NCBI GenBank assembly: GCA_002352145.1
Contig: DEHX01000127.1
Span: 1 to 5,916 of the forward strand
Reading direction: 5' to 3'
DNA length: 5,916 nucleotides
Source: Chitinophagaceae bacterium UBA2789
Lineage (GTDB): Bacteria; Bacteroidota; Bacteroidia; Chitinophagales; Chitinophagaceae
Shown here: in pieces, positions 5,418-5,916 of the stretch
Position numbering within the stretch: the first letter of the stretch is position 1
How the letters are laid out: each line of letters starts with the position of its first letter
Position numbers and translations under genes: made by a program
Notes under the pieces: generated by a model
Databases searched by the model: none
The model's input: the letters and a program-made list of their open reading frames with translations, nothing else
Told to the model about the DNA's origin: nothing

Positions 5418-5807
5418 TTACTTAAGATGAATTAATTCCCTGTGCCGTATGGTTCTCCATTCAGCAAGACCAATCACAAAATACCAACAGGCCATCACCG
5501 GAGAAATGATTACCATTGCCAGCAGGTAGAAAGCTATGAACGGTAAATCGGCAAGTAAAAGCAAGTAGCAAAGTACTCCAACTACCGCTACCCATAAAAC
5601 TGTATGGCCATATTGGCTTCTTTCCACTCTATTGGCCCAGCTTACTCCGGTGAGGTAATGGGTCAGATAACTAGCCAGTTGCCAACCACCCAGGATAAAG
5701 TAGAGGTACAATAGTATTTGTATATCATCCTTTATAATGCCCAAAACAATACCACTAATGGTTATTAATAGTTGCAGTACGAGGTCGGTAAGTTTTAGCA
5801 GTTTCAT
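5418..5807 (-). CDS. Four-helix integral membrane protein of unknown function (129 aa)
   Basis: I do not recognise the family. The sequence shows four hydrophobic segments likely to span the inner membrane: about residues 6-25 (LTDLVLQLLITISGIVLGII), 30-48, 69-85 and 88-113. They are joined by short loops, the longest being 49-68, which carries THYLTGVSWANRVERSQYGH. The C-terminal tail (EWRTIRHRELIHLK) is basic and probably cytoplasmic. There is no cleavable signal peptide and no enzyme motif. The start is the ATG at 5807, preceded by a very A/T-rich leader and by a good TAATTTTG promoter-like site 34 bases upstream. It is first in a likely two-gene operon with the CoA-binding protein. Functional linkage to that protein is possible but unproven. 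Confidence 0.75.
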   Translation of the reverse strand: MKLLKLTDLVLQLLITISGIVLGIIKDDIQILLYLYFILGGWQLASYLTHYLTGVSWANRVERSQYGHTVLWVAVVGVLCYLLLLADLPFIAFYLLAMVIISPVMACWYFVIGLAEWRTIRHRELIHLK

Positions 5808-5841
5808 ATTTTTTATTTTCAGAAAAAATTGAAAAATAATT

Positions 5842-5875
5842 CAAAATTAAAAGCCGGTATTCCGGCTTTATCAAA
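5842..5875 (-). promoter_or_regulatory. Putative promoter of the membrane protein / CoA-binding protein operon
   Basis: On the minus strand TAATTTTG (5849-5842) matches the TAnnTTTG consensus exactly. A TTTG (5875-5872) lies upstream with a 22-base spacer, slightly longer than the usual 19-21. The whole terminator hairpin of the preceding gene sits in the spacer. Transcription would start near 5836, giving a leader of roughly 28 A/T-rich bases. Confidence 0.5.
5850..5869 (-). terminator. Intrinsic terminator of the gene entering from the right edge
   Basis: AAAGCCGG (5850-5857) and CCGGCTTT (5862-5869) form a perfect eight-pair, GC-cored stem with a TATT loop. On the minus strand the stem ends in CTTTTAATTTTG, a usable T-rich tail. 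It begins 11 bases after the stop codon of the partial minus-strand frame at the right edge. The sequence is nearly symmetric, so it might also work on the plus strand, but no plus-strand gene ends here. Confidence 0.7.
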
Positions 5876-5880
5876 TAGGG

Positions 5881-5916
5881 CTATTTAAAGAGCTTCATCA
5901 GGGAACCGATGAACCA
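5881..5916 (-). CDS. C-terminal end of a minus-strand gene entering from the right edge (partial)
   Basis: One minus-strand frame is open from the right edge to a TAG at 5883-5881 and encodes the 11 residues WFIGSLMKLFK. A terminator hairpin follows 11 bases later, as expected for the end of a gene. A second frame also closes nearby (TAA at 5887-5885, ending FPDEAL), so the true frame cannot be settled from 36 bases. No function can be assigned. Confidence 0.4.
   Translation of the reverse strand, partial: WFIGSLMKLFK

Noticed and set aside
1..5916. Search for CRISPR repeats, mobile elements, toxin-antitoxin or defence genes
   Set aside because: No spaced direct repeats, transposase or integrase motifs, or defence-type domains were seen. 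The genes are housekeeping, secretion-related or uncharacterised.

Overview
The window reads as ordinary chromosome from a member of the Bacteroidota, most likely the Chitinophagaceae or a close relative. Four things suggest this: promoter-like sites of the Bacteroidota type (TAnnTTTG) in front of several genes, start codons without Shine-Dalgarno sequences, exported proteins whose predicted mature ends begin with Gln, and a secreted metalloprotease that ends in a type IX secretion (T9SS) sorting domain. The placement is inferred from these features, not from a database search. I see no insertion sequence, phage gene, CRISPR array, tRNA or rRNA.

Left part (1-2076). A menaquinone methyltransferase gene (menG/ubiE, minus strand) runs off the left edge and is divergent from the ribosome-assembly GTPase gene engB (plus strand). 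Both starts lie within a few bases of a promoter-like site, so both messages may be leaderless. After engB come two small plus-strand genes for exported proteins of unknown function: a 63-residue one, then a 111-residue one with a signal peptide, a helical or coiled-coil middle and a C-terminal membrane anchor.

Middle part (2131-4832, all minus strand, convergent with the left part). In transcription order there is a 157-residue secreted protein of unknown function, then a 532-residue secreted metzincin-type metalloprotease (HExxHxxGxxH, Met-turn, PPC-like domain, T9SS C-terminal domain), then a YkuK-type RNase H-like protein. The first two are 66 bases apart and may be co-transcribed. A strong intrinsic terminator separates the protease from the YkuK-type gene, and the likely promoter of the latter is threaded through that terminator.

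Right part (5031-5916, minus strand). A four-helix membrane protein of unknown function is followed 21 bases later by a CoA-binding (COG1832-like) protein. Upstream is the very end of another minus-strand gene cut by the window edge, with its terminator. Again the promoter of the next gene overlaps that terminator.

No clearly new multi-gene system is visible. The items most worth a second look are the two nested terminator/promoter junctions, the secreted-protein/protease pair, and the uncharacterised small exported proteins behind engB.
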